A DNA stretch of 51,724 nucleotides from Xylanibacter rarus (GTDB lineage Bacteria > Bacteroidota > Bacteroidia > Bacteroidales > Bacteroidaceae): contig NZ_LFQU01000025.1 of the NCBI RefSeq assembly GCF_001275135.1, positions 1 through 51,724 of the forward strand, written 5' to 3'. Both the position numbers and the translations under genes were made by a program. Positions 35,260 to 44,097 of the stretch are shown one piece after another (the first letter of the stretch is position 1; the number at the start of each line of letters is the position of its first letter). The notes under the pieces were generated by a model, which saw nothing but the letters and a program-made list of their open reading frames with translations, had not been told where the DNA came from and did not search any database.

Positions 35260-36084
35260 TCATTCATTCGGTTGTGCGTCGTCTTCAGTACTGATAACGG
35301 GTACTTTAACTACCTGCTGAACACCACTATTGTTATATACGAATGCTACAACCGACATATTTTCAGCCTTCCAGTCTTCATCCAAGACGTAAGTGCTTGT
35401 TACAGTCTTTTCTTCATCCCAAGCTATGCTGAAATCTTCTCCGTCCTGTCCGTTGACAGCTGTGCGGAATACATGATTATGCACATATTGAGTATTGACA
35501 GATCCGTCTGGCATATACTGAATGTTTGTTATATTGTCTTCAGTAAGCCAAAGCTGCAGTTTACCTGTAACATCAAGCACGCCTTTTGCATTAACATTTA
35601 TGGTTACGGTTCTTGTTGCCTCATCATAAGATGTTGTTGCATCAAGTGTGAGCGGAGCAGAAGCCTGCAATGCGTCACGGACGATTGTTCCCCAAGACTG
35701 ATATGTACTTGAAACCGTTTTTCTGTCAATAACGCCGGTAGGCTGTGCATCTATGCCCCATGAATTAAAATAGTAATCACCTGTTTCAGTCCACAATGGG
35801 AAAGGCTGATTAGTTACAGTCTTAGAGAACGGACCACTATGAATACCCACAGCGATGACATTCTCTGCGCCATACTGCTCTTGCAGGCTTTCAATCATTT
35901 CTGAAGCATTCGGACAGTTAACGCAACGCTGTCCTGTGAAGTCTTCAATCAATACACGTTTCGCAACTTCTACAGGCTCCACTTCAATAAAGCGGTCGTC
36001 CTCATCAATGTTGCTACATGCCATCAGAGAAAGTGCTGCTGCACAGATGGCAAACTTATTATATATGTTATTTTTCAGCTTCAT
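35260..36084 (-). CDS. Omp28-family surface lipoprotein with CxxC
   Basis: A 274-residue lipoprotein. The N-terminus ends in the lipobox LMAC with lipidated C23. The next residues, SNIDEDD, are acidic like the export signal that sends Bacteroidetes lipoproteins to the cell surface. An Omp28 thioredoxin-like domain follows: VLIEDFTGQRCVNCPNAS (C54, C57), AVGIHSGPF and GIDAQPTGVIDR, the last resembling the cis-Pro loop of thioredoxins. It lies 6 bases after the DUF6029 barrel gene, so they are translated in tandem. It may exchange electrons or disulfides with other cluster members; that role is inferred. Confidence 0.85.
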   Translation of the reverse strand: MKLKNNIYNKFAICAAALSLMACSNIDEDDRFIEVEPVEVAKRVLIEDFTGQRCVNCPNASEMIESLQEQYGAENVIAVGIHSGPFSKTVTNQPFPLWTETGDYYFNSWGIDAQPTGVIDRKTVSSTYQSWGTIVRDALQASAPLTLDATTSYDEATRTVTINVNAKGVLDVTGKLQLWLTEDNITNIQYMPDGSVNTQYVHNHVFRTAVNGQDGEDFSIAWDEEKTVTSTYVLDEDWKAENMSVVAFVYNNSGVQQVVKVPVISTEDDAQPNE

Positions 36085-36090
36085 CTCTGT

Positions 36091-37740
36091 TTAGAAGTTA
36101 TAGTTGTACGAAAGTGTTACACCCTTGCTTGCCGGAACGTAACGGCATACACCGCCTGAGCAGTTATATCCTGCACGTGTACGGCCATAGCCGAGCTGTA
36201 TACGGTGTGATCCTTTGTTGAATGTTACATATCCCTGATAGTAATGAAGGTCTGTCACGCCGCTGTTATACTCGTCGGCAATTGTGAACATCCAGTTGGG
36301 AAGCACTGACAGCTCCAACAGAGCATACCACCAGTCGCCGAGGTCGTCGTCTGTAGACAGATACTGAAGTTCGCCGCGCAAAGTGAATTTATTGTTGAAC
36401 TGATATTTTGCATCGGCGATGAAGATGTCAGAATGGATCATACCACCTTCACCCTCTACTATTGTCTTATTGTAGAACTGGTTCATGTACATGAGGTTGA
36501 GCTTGAACTGACGTGTCAGTTTCTTCTCAATCTGTACGTTCAAGTCCTGATAGAAAGTCTCGTCGCCCATTTTCCAGAAAGCAGAGCCATATCCGTCTGT
36601 GCCAGCTCCACCCACTACGTTAGTATCAATACCACGAATGTGAGAGAAGTTCACCTTTACGTTTGTGCCATACTTACCGCCAAGGAGTGTATGACGCTTG
36701 AACTTATAGCCAAACTCGCCCTGGAAGGCCCATTCGCCGTCAGGATTGGTTGCATAAGGATACATGGCAGCCAACGCATAAGTCTGGTCCATCGTAAATG
36801 CCGGCAGATGGTTTATGAACGATGATGTACCGTTAATTGTTCTTTTACTGCGGAACGACATGTTGTCGCTGCGCTTTGCCTGCAGCAATACGCTCAAGCC
36901 TCTCTTTGAATAAGAAGCTGACAACATTGCCACGTTTCCTTTACGATATATATATCCGTTGTCGAACGTCGGGTCTTGTGTCTTCCACGCATATTCTGCG
37001 AGAAGGCTGAAGTTTCCTTTCTGTAAATTTGCACGCACGTCAAAAGCGTTTACCGTTGTAGGCAGGTTAAGCTTGTGCGTAGCATCAACCATGACGTCTT
37101 CTTCTTTCTCGTACTTGTTTACCCATGAAGCACCGAGTGTAAGATATGTTCCGCTGTTGCTCAGGCCCTTGAACCACTGGTCGAGACCGAGTTCAACGTC
37201 TGCACCAGACACCCATGAGTCGTTGTGTGACCAATATCTGCGCTGCTTACCGCTAAGAGCCTTTATCGAAACTCCGGGCAGCGGCTTGATTGTCAGGCGT
37301 CCTCCAAGCAAAGAGTTGTCGATGCCCAGTGTGCGCTCCTCGTATGTACGGAGGATAAAGCCTGAACCGAACTGCTCGTAGAAGTTACCTAACGTAAGGT
37401 CCCAATTTTTAAAGTGTGTTTTCAGATAGAAATAAGGAACTCCCCATCCCTTGTAGTCTTTTTCGAATCCGGGTAGAGGATGTTTCAGAAATTCGAAACG
37501 TGCTCCGGCATCGATATGCTCGCTCATTACATTCACATCAGCGAATGTGTTGGTCAAAGCCCATTCATTAACTTTTTCGGTGCCAATTGCTTCATCGTCT
37601 TGCGGAATAAGGATGTCGCTCTGGATACTTCCGCTGACGGTTATCTTTTTTTCTTCTGTCTCTTGTGCCATTGCTGTCAAAGACAAAGCAGGCATAAGCA
37701 AGAGACAGAAAATTTTATTATACTTGTGCATAAGTGTCAA
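36091..37740 (-). CDS. DUF6029-family outer-membrane beta-barrel protein
   Basis: A 549-residue outer-membrane protein. Signal peptide to MPALSLTAMAQ. Most of the chain is alternating amphipathic strands with aromatic ends (for example YFYLKTHFKNWDLTLGNFYE, residues about 125-144), and it finishes on a C-terminal Phe (LSYNYNF), as barrels do. It matches my memory of the DUF6029 family of Bacteroidetes. A cysteine pair in YNCSGGVCRYVP lies just before the last strand. It is flanked by TlpA-like and Omp28 genes at 27 and 6 bases, so it is probably their membrane partner. Whether it transports anything is unknown. Confidence 0.82.
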   Translation of the reverse strand: MTLMHKYNKIFCLLLMPALSLTAMAQETEEKKITVSGSIQSDILIPQDDEAIGTEKVNEWALTNTFADVNVMSEHIDAGARFEFLKHPLPGFEKDYKGWGVPYFYLKTHFKNWDLTLGNFYEQFGSGFILRTYEERTLGIDNSLLGGRLTIKPLPGVSIKALSGKQRRYWSHNDSWVSGADVELGLDQWFKGLSNSGTYLTLGASWVNKYEKEEDVMVDATHKLNLPTTVNAFDVRANLQKGNFSLLAEYAWKTQDPTFDNGYIYRKGNVAMLSASYSKRGLSVLLQAKRSDNMSFRSKRTINGTSSFINHLPAFTMDQTYALAAMYPYATNPDGEWAFQGEFGYKFKRHTLLGGKYGTNVKVNFSHIRGIDTNVVGGAGTDGYGSAFWKMGDETFYQDLNVQIEKKLTRQFKLNLMYMNQFYNKTIVEGEGGMIHSDIFIADAKYQFNNKFTLRGELQYLSTDDDLGDWWYALLELSVLPNWMFTIADEYNSGVTDLHYYQGYVTFNKGSHRIQLGYGRTRAGYNCSGGVCRYVPASKGVTLSYNYNF

Positions 37741-37767
37741 TTATTCTATAGTCAGCACTATGTGACA

Positions 37768-38256
37768 TTATTTGTTTACGAGCTCTCTCACTTTCTCAAT
37801 GAGTTCCTGTTCAGCTCCTTCTGTGTATCCGTTGTGTTTATAAACAATATTACCATTTCCGTCAACGATCAGTGTGTAAGGAATCATCTGAATTCCAAGT
37901 GCACGCTTGAAATCGCTGTTCGGGTCAAGCAGTACTTCATACGGCCACTCATGACTGTCAACAAGAGGTTTTACCTTGTTGATGTTCTGTGCCTGGTCAA
38001 TAGAAACGGCTATAACCTTTACGCCGGTCTCTTCCTGCCACTCTTCATAAACTTCGCTGATGGCAGTCAGCTCACGGTTGCAAGGCTTGCACCATGTGGC
38101 AAAGAAATCAATGATGAAAGGTTTGCCATTGTTTGACAACGTGTCTGTTCTCACTGTCTTACCATTAATGTCTTTAAGTGTTACAGACGGTAACTGCGCA
38201 TTTGCAGAACACAATATTCCTAGCGCAAAAACAATTGATAATAAAAATTTTTTCAT
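37768..38256 (-). CDS. TlpA-like periplasmic thioredoxin
   Basis: A 162-residue exported thioredoxin-fold protein. Signal peptide MKKFLLSIVFALGILCSANA. The active site WCKPC (C56 and C59) sits in IIDFFATWCKPCNREL, and the cis-Pro loop is IQMIPYTLIVDGNG (about residues 119-132). The AhpC/TSA-TlpA layout with a short N-terminal strand pair is complete. It is the first gene of the minus-strand cluster and so the likely source of reducing or oxidising equivalents for the CxxC proteins downstream. No DsbD-like membrane electron donor is in the window. Confidence 0.9.
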   Translation of the reverse strand: MKKFLLSIVFALGILCSANAQLPSVTLKDINGKTVRTDTLSNNGKPFIIDFFATWCKPCNRELTAISEVYEEWQEETGVKVIAVSIDQAQNINKVKPLVDSHEWPYEVLLDPNSDFKRALGIQMIPYTLIVDGNGNIVYKHNGYTEGAEQELIEKVRELVNK

Positions 38257-38287
38257 TATTAATGCAATTTTACTGTTTTAACTTGGA

Positions 38288-38295
38288 CAAAGTTA
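38288..38295 (-). promoter_or_regulatory. Promoter of the TlpA/Omp28 cluster
   Basis: CAAAGTTA reads TAACTTTG on the minus strand, a TAnnTTTG box 32 bases before the TlpA-like start. No clear TTG is seen at the -33 distance. Confidence 0.55.
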
Positions 38296-38299
38296 GTAA

Positions 38300-39570
38300 T
38301 AATTTTGTAACGCGCTAACTTTTTTATTAGAAAAAATGCATAAAAATATTTGTTTATGATAAATATTCAGACCAAAAGACCTATTTAATAAATATTAACT
38401 ATAAAGATGCAATTTTTATGCATAAATTGTTCTTTTATAGAAATGACTTAGTCGTTTTTTCTTTGTTTTTCCTTTTTTAGGCTATTGCATACCTTCGTGA
38501 CAACTAAAAAGATTATATAATAACATTATGCAAAGTAAAACTATCCGGCATTTTTCGATATGAAAACTTTGCGCCTTATACGCCCCGTTATATCATGGCA
38601 ATAATTATTGCTGCTCATATTTCTGCAAATTTAAGTGTAAAACGGACATTATTCTTTTACTTTCAAATAGATGACAGGTCAATAAAAAACAAAAGTCAAT
38701 ATTGTCATTTTAACAACAAAAAGCACCAGGCAGAAAAGCAGTAAAATGATACGGAAAAATTATCAAAACACTAAAAAAATTAACGCCCTATATATATAAA
38801 TAGGTGTAAAGCCTTGATTAATATCAAGAGCTGCTGAATGGGCCTGACAATAGAGATGCTTAATAAGGGAACAAAAACACATCATGCAGCGGCATAAATA
38901 TAAACTATATCTATGTAAAAAAATCAGAAGCAAAGACGCCTGATAATACGGCGAGAAAGAAGGCTGGCATAAGTCCGAAAAATATTTACATTTAAAGCTA
39001 AATGTAACATCTTTGGGGCACTGAAAATCACGTAACAATAATAAACAGGTTAAAAGTTATCGGGCATCCATTTGTAACTTTGCAGGCAGAAAAGCGCACA
39101 TTATGTCATTTAAGTTTTGTCATGATTTTCAGGCAAAATAGAAAACAAAATTAACGGAACAGGCTTTAAAAATAAAAAATTATTTACGATGCCCATCAAA
39201 AGGGCACGTTTTACATGCCGAAACAATGCCTTTTACGACTTAAAACACGGCTTTTGAAGGCTTAAATTAATACATATTTTGGTGAAAAAACATATGTTTT
39301 AAGCCTGAAAAGGACGGGAAAAATTGCACACTTTGACACACATACGATTAAAGGCCCTAACAATCAGAAAGTTATGCTTGCACGCGTTTTCAGGCAATAT
39401 TTACAGACAAAAGATTTTATTTTTGAAATAACGCAGTCTAGAAGCGTCATTAAAATCCAATATGTAAGCAAAACGCACATAACGGCAGCAATCTGACTCT
39501 GATTTAAACGCAAGCTATACCACAGCCGCAATGCCGTATCCGGGCTTGCGAAATAACAACATTTCATATG
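38300..39570. other. A+T-rich intergenic region without convincing genes
   Basis: About 1.3 kb between the divergent TlpA and flippase transcripts. Short open frames here (for example 38763-39038 and 39364-39573 on the minus strand) lack family resemblance and a promoter. The only clear structure is the repeat array at 39196-39262. A small A+T palindrome CCTATATATATAAATAGG lies near 38788-38805. Confidence 0.6.
39196..39262. repeat. Array of ~22-nt dyad units, copy C
   Basis: Three units start at 39196, 39219 and 39241, with cores CAAAAGGGCACGTTTT, GAAACAATGCCTTTT and AAAACACGGCTTTTG. The period of 22-23 bases matches copies A and B. Confidence 0.65.
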
Positions 39571-39576
39571 CATTTA

Positions 39577-39608
39577 TTTTGCTTTTCGAGCAGTTTGCAC
39601 TATCTTTG
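39577..39608 (+). promoter_or_regulatory. Promoter of the flippase transcript
   Basis: TTTTG (39577-39581), a 19-base spacer and TATCTTTG (39601-39608) make a textbook Bacteroidetes promoter. The leader to the flippase start would be about 270 bases and contains a small open frame. Confidence 0.75.
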
Positions 39609-39664
39609 CATTAAGTGGAAAATGGCTTTGCCTATATTGAAGGCAAAAGATTAAGCTGTTTGAA

Positions 39665-39883
39665 ATGAAAGACTGCAATAAATACATAATATTCTGCCAG
39701 ACAATGAAAAGGCTGTTCAGAAACAAGACGGGCGTCGGAGTTTCTGAAGGGCAGCTGAAGACATTGACCGGTGGAAGGGAAAAGAACATTGAGAATGCTG
39801 CAAGGACGAAAGTCTTTGTTCTGGCGGCATACACGGCCGGAGAAGCTGCCGCACTGTCGGCTCACGGAATCAAGAACCTATAG
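39665..39883 (+). CDS. Possible small leader ORF before the flippase
   Basis: A 72-residue open frame beginning MKDCNKYIIFCQTMKRLF and ending GIKNL, whose stop lies one base before the flippase start codon. That near-overlap and the promoter ahead of it make translation possible. No family is recognised, and the sequence has no signal peptide or membrane helix. It may equally be a fortuitous frame in a long leader. Confidence 0.3.
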   Translation: MKDCNKYIIFCQTMKRLFRNKTGVGVSEGQLKTLTGGREKNIENAARTKVFVLAAYTAGEAAALSAHGIKNL

Positions 39884-39884
39884 A

Positions 39885-41324
39885 ATGGAAACATTAAAAG
39901 AGAAAACAGCCAAAGGGCTGATATGGGGGCTGATGAACAATGGCTCCACACAGATTTTAAATCTGATATTCGGCATATTCCTTGGCCGGCTGCTTACGCC
40001 GTCTGATTACGGAATGGTAGGCGTGCTGACCATATTCACCGCAATAGCCGGCAACCTGCAGAGCAGCGGATTCACTCAGGCACTGACAAACATGAAGCAT
40101 CCTGAAAGCCGCGACTATAATGCGGTGTTCTGGTTCAACGTTATCGTAAGCATCAGCATATACACCATTCTGTTCTTCTGCGCCCCGCTCATATCGCTGT
40201 TTTTCCATCAGCCTGCACTGACCGAGCTGTCGCGCTTCGTCTTTCTAAGCTTTGTGATATCATCGTTCGGCATTGCCCACGGAGCATACATGTTCAAGAA
40301 CCTCATGGTAAAGGAAAACACCGTGACAGGATTTGCAGCATTGGTGACATCAGGCATAGTGGGAGTGGTGCTTGCAATAAACGGACAGTCTTACTGGAGC
40401 CTGGCATGGCAACAGATTATATATATCACCATAATCAACATAGGGCGCTATTTTTACACGCCCTGGCATCCTACGCTCCACATAGACCTGCGGCCAATAA
40501 AGAAGATGCTTAACTTCAGCATGAAGATTTTGCTGACGTCAATAATCAACACGCTCAACAGCAACATTCTTGTGTTCATCTTCGGACGCCTCTACCCCAT
40601 AAAGGCTGTTGGAAGCTTTACGCAGGCCAACAAATGGAACACCATGGCCTATTCGTTTCTCAGCGGAACGATGGCGCAGGTGGCACAGCCGGTAATGGCA
40701 CAGGTTACGGGCGACAACGAGCGTGAGCGCCGCGTGTTCCGCAAGATGATGCGCCTCACGGCCATGCTTTCCTTTCCTGCCATGTTCGGTCTTGCCATGG
40801 TGGCCGAAGAGTTTATCCTGCTGACCATCCACGAGCAGTGGCTAAGCAGCGTGCCACTGCTCCGCATTCTATGCATCGGCGGAGCATTCATGCCGCTTTA
40901 CACTCTGTATCAGAACCTTATGATAAGCCGCGGACGCAGCGACATATACCTGTGGTGCACCGTGGTGCAGATTGTCATACAGATAGCCATCGTCGTGGCA
41001 TTCGCCAAGTTCGACATGCAGGCAATGGTTTGGGCATATACAGCCGGAAACATTGTGTTTATCGGAATATGGCAGTATTTCTTAAACAAGCTTACAGGCA
41101 TACGGACTACAGAGATAATGCGCGATATATGCCCGTTCATGATTTCAGCGGCTGCGGTCATGGCTGCGGTATGGCCGCTTACAGCTCCAATATCCAACCT
41201 ATGGCTGCTGCTTATCTGCCGCTTTATCCTTGCCGCCGTTCTTTATCTTGCGATAATGCGACTGGCACATGCCGAGATTCTGAATGAAGCTATCGAGTTT
41301 GTCAAGAACAGGAAAAAGCGATAA
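39885..41324 (+). CDS. Wzx/WzxC-like polysaccharide flippase
   Basis: A 479-residue polytopic inner-membrane protein of the MOP flippase superfamily, expected to flip lipid-linked glycan units to the periplasmic side. Homology begins at METLKEKTAKGLIWGLMNNGS, followed by LLTPSDYGMVGVLTIFTAI, the typical first pair of helices; around 12-14 hydrophobic segments follow. I chose 39885 over an in-frame ATG at 39771, whose extra 38 residues are polar and unlike the family. It is divergent from the secreted-protein cluster and converges on the polysaccharide operon, which supports its role. Confidence 0.9.
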   Translation: METLKEKTAKGLIWGLMNNGSTQILNLIFGIFLGRLLTPSDYGMVGVLTIFTAIAGNLQSSGFTQALTNMKHPESRDYNAVFWFNVIVSISIYTILFFCAPLISLFFHQPALTELSRFVFLSFVISSFGIAHGAYMFKNLMVKENTVTGFAALVTSGIVGVVLAINGQSYWSLAWQQIIYITIINIGRYFYTPWHPTLHIDLRPIKKMLNFSMKILLTSIINTLNSNILVFIFGRLYPIKAVGSFTQANKWNTMAYSFLSGTMAQVAQPVMAQVTGDNERERRVFRKMMRLTAMLSFPAMFGLAMVAEEFILLTIHEQWLSSVPLLRILCIGGAFMPLYTLYQNLMISRGRSDIYLWCTVVQIVIQIAIVVAFAKFDMQAMVWAYTAGNIVFIGIWQYFLNKLTGIRTTEIMRDICPFMISAAAVMAAVWPLTAPISNLWLLLICRFILAAVLYLAIMRLAHAEILNEAIEFVKNRKKR

Positions 41325-41331
41325 AGACGAT

Positions 41332-41372
41332 AAGCCCAAATCGACCATTAGGATTCGGTCGGGCTTTTTGCT
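41332..41372 (+). terminator. Terminator after the flippase gene
   Basis: AAGCCC and CGACC pair with GGTCG and GGCTT across a small bulge. TTTTTGCTTT follows. Confidence 0.75.
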
Positions 41373-41498
41373 TTATATTGAGCGGATTTTCGTTTGATTG
41401 CGGCCATATCAAGAAAAGCAGACTAAAATACGGATGAAAGCATGAATGCACAAAATATATAAAATAATGTGCTGTTTAATAACAGATTGGTGTCTAGA

Positions 41499-42452
41499 CT
41501 AAAAGAAACGGCTGCATATCTTGCGCGCCGTGAGATATGCGAAATTGGCTATACTGAAAGGGCAACGCCCACGGAACATTGCGGCAAGCATCTTGAACAG
41601 CGGTCCTGACGGACGATAAGGCAGAAGGCCGTAAGCCTCGTCAAAGCTATATCCGTCAGTGCGCACACAGCGCAAGGCATTGATCATGCCCAACTGCAAA
41701 GGCACGGCATACACGCGGCGAGAGTCGTTCTCTGTAAAGAAATCAAGCACTATGCGGTTTGCCTTCAGATATGAACGCAGATGCCGTTCCGAACGTGTAT
41801 GTGTATAAGAAGCCGTGTTTTCGTCGCTGTAATAATAAACAACATCGTTGATAAACGACCGCTTGGCGTAGAACATCAGCCTCGTCATTATAGAATAATC
41901 CTCGCTATAGTCCACTCCCGGCACAAGGGTTATGCCGTGGTCGGCATACAGACTGCGGCGGAAGAGCCGTCCCCACATGCGGTTTGACACTATATTCTGG
42001 CACAGCATAAGCGAGAGATAACGCTTTGTATCATGAGTCTGGCATGGAAGCACCGGCTCAGACAGTCCTGCCGACGTGAAACGTTGCCAGGCTCCGTCGA
42101 CGACATCGGCACCGCTGCGCTCCATCTCGGCGCACAACAGCTCTACAGCCCGCGGCGGCATATAGTCGTCGCTGTCGGCATGCATGATACATTCGCCTGT
42201 TGCGGCAGCAATGGCCACGGCACGCGTAGCACCCACTCCGCGGTTCACCTCATTGTCTATTATGCGCACCTGCGGCGCACGGTCAGGATAACGCTCTATG
42301 ACTGAGCGCAAGATGCTTATGCTGCGGTCTGGAGTACAGTCGTTTACAAACACATACTCCATGTCACGATGTGTCTGCTCGAACAGCGAAACAGCACAAC
42401 GCTCAATATACTTTTCCACCCCGTAGACGGGCACAAGCACTGATACCTTCAT
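41499..42452 (-). CDS. Glycosyltransferase family 2
   Basis: A 317-residue GT-A enzyme that adds one sugar during surface-polysaccharide assembly. The start MKVSVLVPVYGVEKYIERC is classic GT2; VFVNDCTPDRS (about residues 34-44) and the metal-binding MHADSDDYM (about 90-98) follow. It is full length, with a C-terminal helical region that may touch the membrane. It is the last gene of a long minus-strand series of envelope-glycan genes, 68 bases after the polytopic protein gene. Donor sugar unknown. Confidence 0.9.
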   Translation of the reverse strand: MKVSVLVPVYGVEKYIERCAVSLFEQTHRDMEYVFVNDCTPDRSISILRSVIERYPDRAPQVRIIDNEVNRGVGATRAVAIAAATGECIMHADSDDYMPPRAVELLCAEMERSGADVVDGAWQRFTSAGLSEPVLPCQTHDTKRYLSLMLCQNIVSNRMWGRLFRRSLYADHGITLVPGVDYSEDYSIMTRLMFYAKRSFINDVVYYYSDENTASYTHTRSERHLRSYLKANRIVLDFFTENDSRRVYAVPLQLGMINALRCVRTDGYSFDEAYGLLPYRPSGPLFKMLAAMFRGRCPFSIANFAYLTARKICSRFF

Positions 42453-42520
42453 AAAATCTCTTGCGTTAAGCGTTAAACCAACCTTACAGCCAGACCGTTA
42501 TCCTCACAGGCTGCTGCCGT

Positions 42521-43960
42521 TTATCCCAGCAGATAGCCTGCAAGCAGAGTGACGTTATATGCCCAAAGCCACAGCGTAAGCACAACGAGCAGCACGCGCA
42601 GCCATGTTCTGAATCTTCCGTTCTCGGCCTGTTTCACCACAAATGCCATTGCCATAGGCATTACAAACAGCCAGTGGGCACCCATTATATACACTTCGTT
42701 GATGCCGAAGCCAAGTCCCATGTGCAGGAACATGTCGAAAGCAAAACCGCCCAAAGCCATCCAAAGGAAGCGCGAACGGCGTCCGCACCATATTCCGCCG
42801 ATAAACAGCAGAACAATGACAGCCTCAACCACGTAGTTGATAATCCAGCTGTAAGGCACTATCACCGGCCTGCTGCGCAGCGTATCCTGCAGCAGATGCT
42901 GGTCGTGCAGCTGTATAGACTCGCCAAAAAGGTTCTCTACAGCCGTTTCAGAGCGCGATGTAGAAATGTCTGTCCACTTGATAAATTCGCCCTTGCCCAT
43001 CGGCTTGCCGGTATGCTTGTTCCATGCCTTCTGGTGGTCTTTCACATATTTTGCCTTCACACGCTTGTTCATCTCCTTTGCAAAGGCTTTTTTTATCTCG
43101 GCACTGTCCTTCAGCGACGTTGTGTCGGCAAATGCATTGAACAGTTTCTGACGTGTCTCGGCACTCTTTTTCAGCCGTGCTTCGTGGCGTGCCTTTTCTT
43201 TAGGCAATACGAAAGTGCGGTATTCCCATCGTGCAAAAAACCATATAAGGGCTGAAGGCAGCAGCACTGCAAGCAGCAGATACTTGATGCGGAAGAACTT
43301 CTTTCCGTTGGTAAAGAGCGCATATATGAATATCTTCACGCCGTTGCTAAGCGTCACGCCGGCCGTAACAAAAAACAGCAGCACCGTCTGCCAGATGCTT
43401 AACCTTGTGCCGTTCTGTATTTTCAAGCCTGATATATACAACGCGAACACAAGCAGAAACATCGACACGCAGAAATGATCGGGCACTACGGCTGCTATCA
43501 TGACATACGCAAACGAGAACAGCATGGCCGAAAGCACCGTGGCCTCAAAACGCCGTATCTTTATTATGTCGCGGAAGATGCGGAAGATGAATATAAACGA
43601 ATAGAATGCAAAGAACAGGAGCGGAACAGCCACTATAAACTGCACAAGGTTTAGTCCCGTCATATCCATCAGCCAGCCGTCGAGCAAGGACAGCGGCCAG
43701 ACCATGAACGAAAGGAACGGATGGCGGTAAACATTATAGTTGGCTTCCCAATATGTAACCATAGAATAGGTTATCGGGTCGAAGCCAGACACTACAAAGT
43801 TCTTTATAAATATATTCCAGTGCGCCCCGCCTGTATGCAGAAACGTATTGAAAGTCTTGCTTATCATCATTGCGTGCAGAGCAATCAGCACACAGAGAGC
43901 GCAGACCGACGCGGCCATTTCCTCGCGCCTTATTTTAAACATTCTGAAAAATTTCTTCAT
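42521..43960 (-). CDS. Polytopic membrane protein, DUF6080-like, possible GT-C enzyme
   Basis: A 479-residue inner-membrane protein with eight to ten hydrophobic segments, the first at about residues 18-36. A long polar loop (about 255-360) contains many charged residues, including KAFAKEMNKRVKAKYVK. The order of a periplasmic-type first loop with DPITYSMVTYWEANYNVYRHP and a chain of helices recalls GT-C glycosyltransferases that use polyprenyl-phosphate sugars, and I believe it corresponds to DUF6080. It lies next to the HAD/UbiA pair, which could provide such a donor. Function inferred only. Confidence 0.65.
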   Translation of the reverse strand: MKKFFRMFKIRREEMAASVCALCVLIALHAMMISKTFNTFLHTGGAHWNIFIKNFVVSGFDPITYSMVTYWEANYNVYRHPFLSFMVWPLSLLDGWLMDMTGLNLVQFIVAVPLLFFAFYSFIFIFRIFRDIIKIRRFEATVLSAMLFSFAYVMIAAVVPDHFCVSMFLLVFALYISGLKIQNGTRLSIWQTVLLFFVTAGVTLSNGVKIFIYALFTNGKKFFRIKYLLLAVLLPSALIWFFARWEYRTFVLPKEKARHEARLKKSAETRQKLFNAFADTTSLKDSAEIKKAFAKEMNKRVKAKYVKDHQKAWNKHTGKPMGKGEFIKWTDISTSRSETAVENLFGESIQLHDQHLLQDTLRSRPVIVPYSWIINYVVEAVIVLLFIGGIWCGRRSRFLWMALGGFAFDMFLHMGLGFGINEVYIMGAHWLFVMPMAMAFVVKQAENGRFRTWLRVLLVVLTLWLWAYNVTLLAGYLLG

Positions 43961-44097
43961 ATCGTTTGTTTATATTTTCTAAAATCCAAAATCCCTGACA
44001 GCCCAATGTCCCTCATTGCGTCAGCCAAGCATCAAGCCAATCCGTCAGGCATGCCGGTATATTCGCGGCACTCTCACCGCCACGAAAGCGTCAAAGG

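Noticed and set aside
38763-39573. Short minus-strand frames in the A+T-rich gap
   Set aside because: No signal peptide, domain or promoter; composition matches random A+T-rich sequence.
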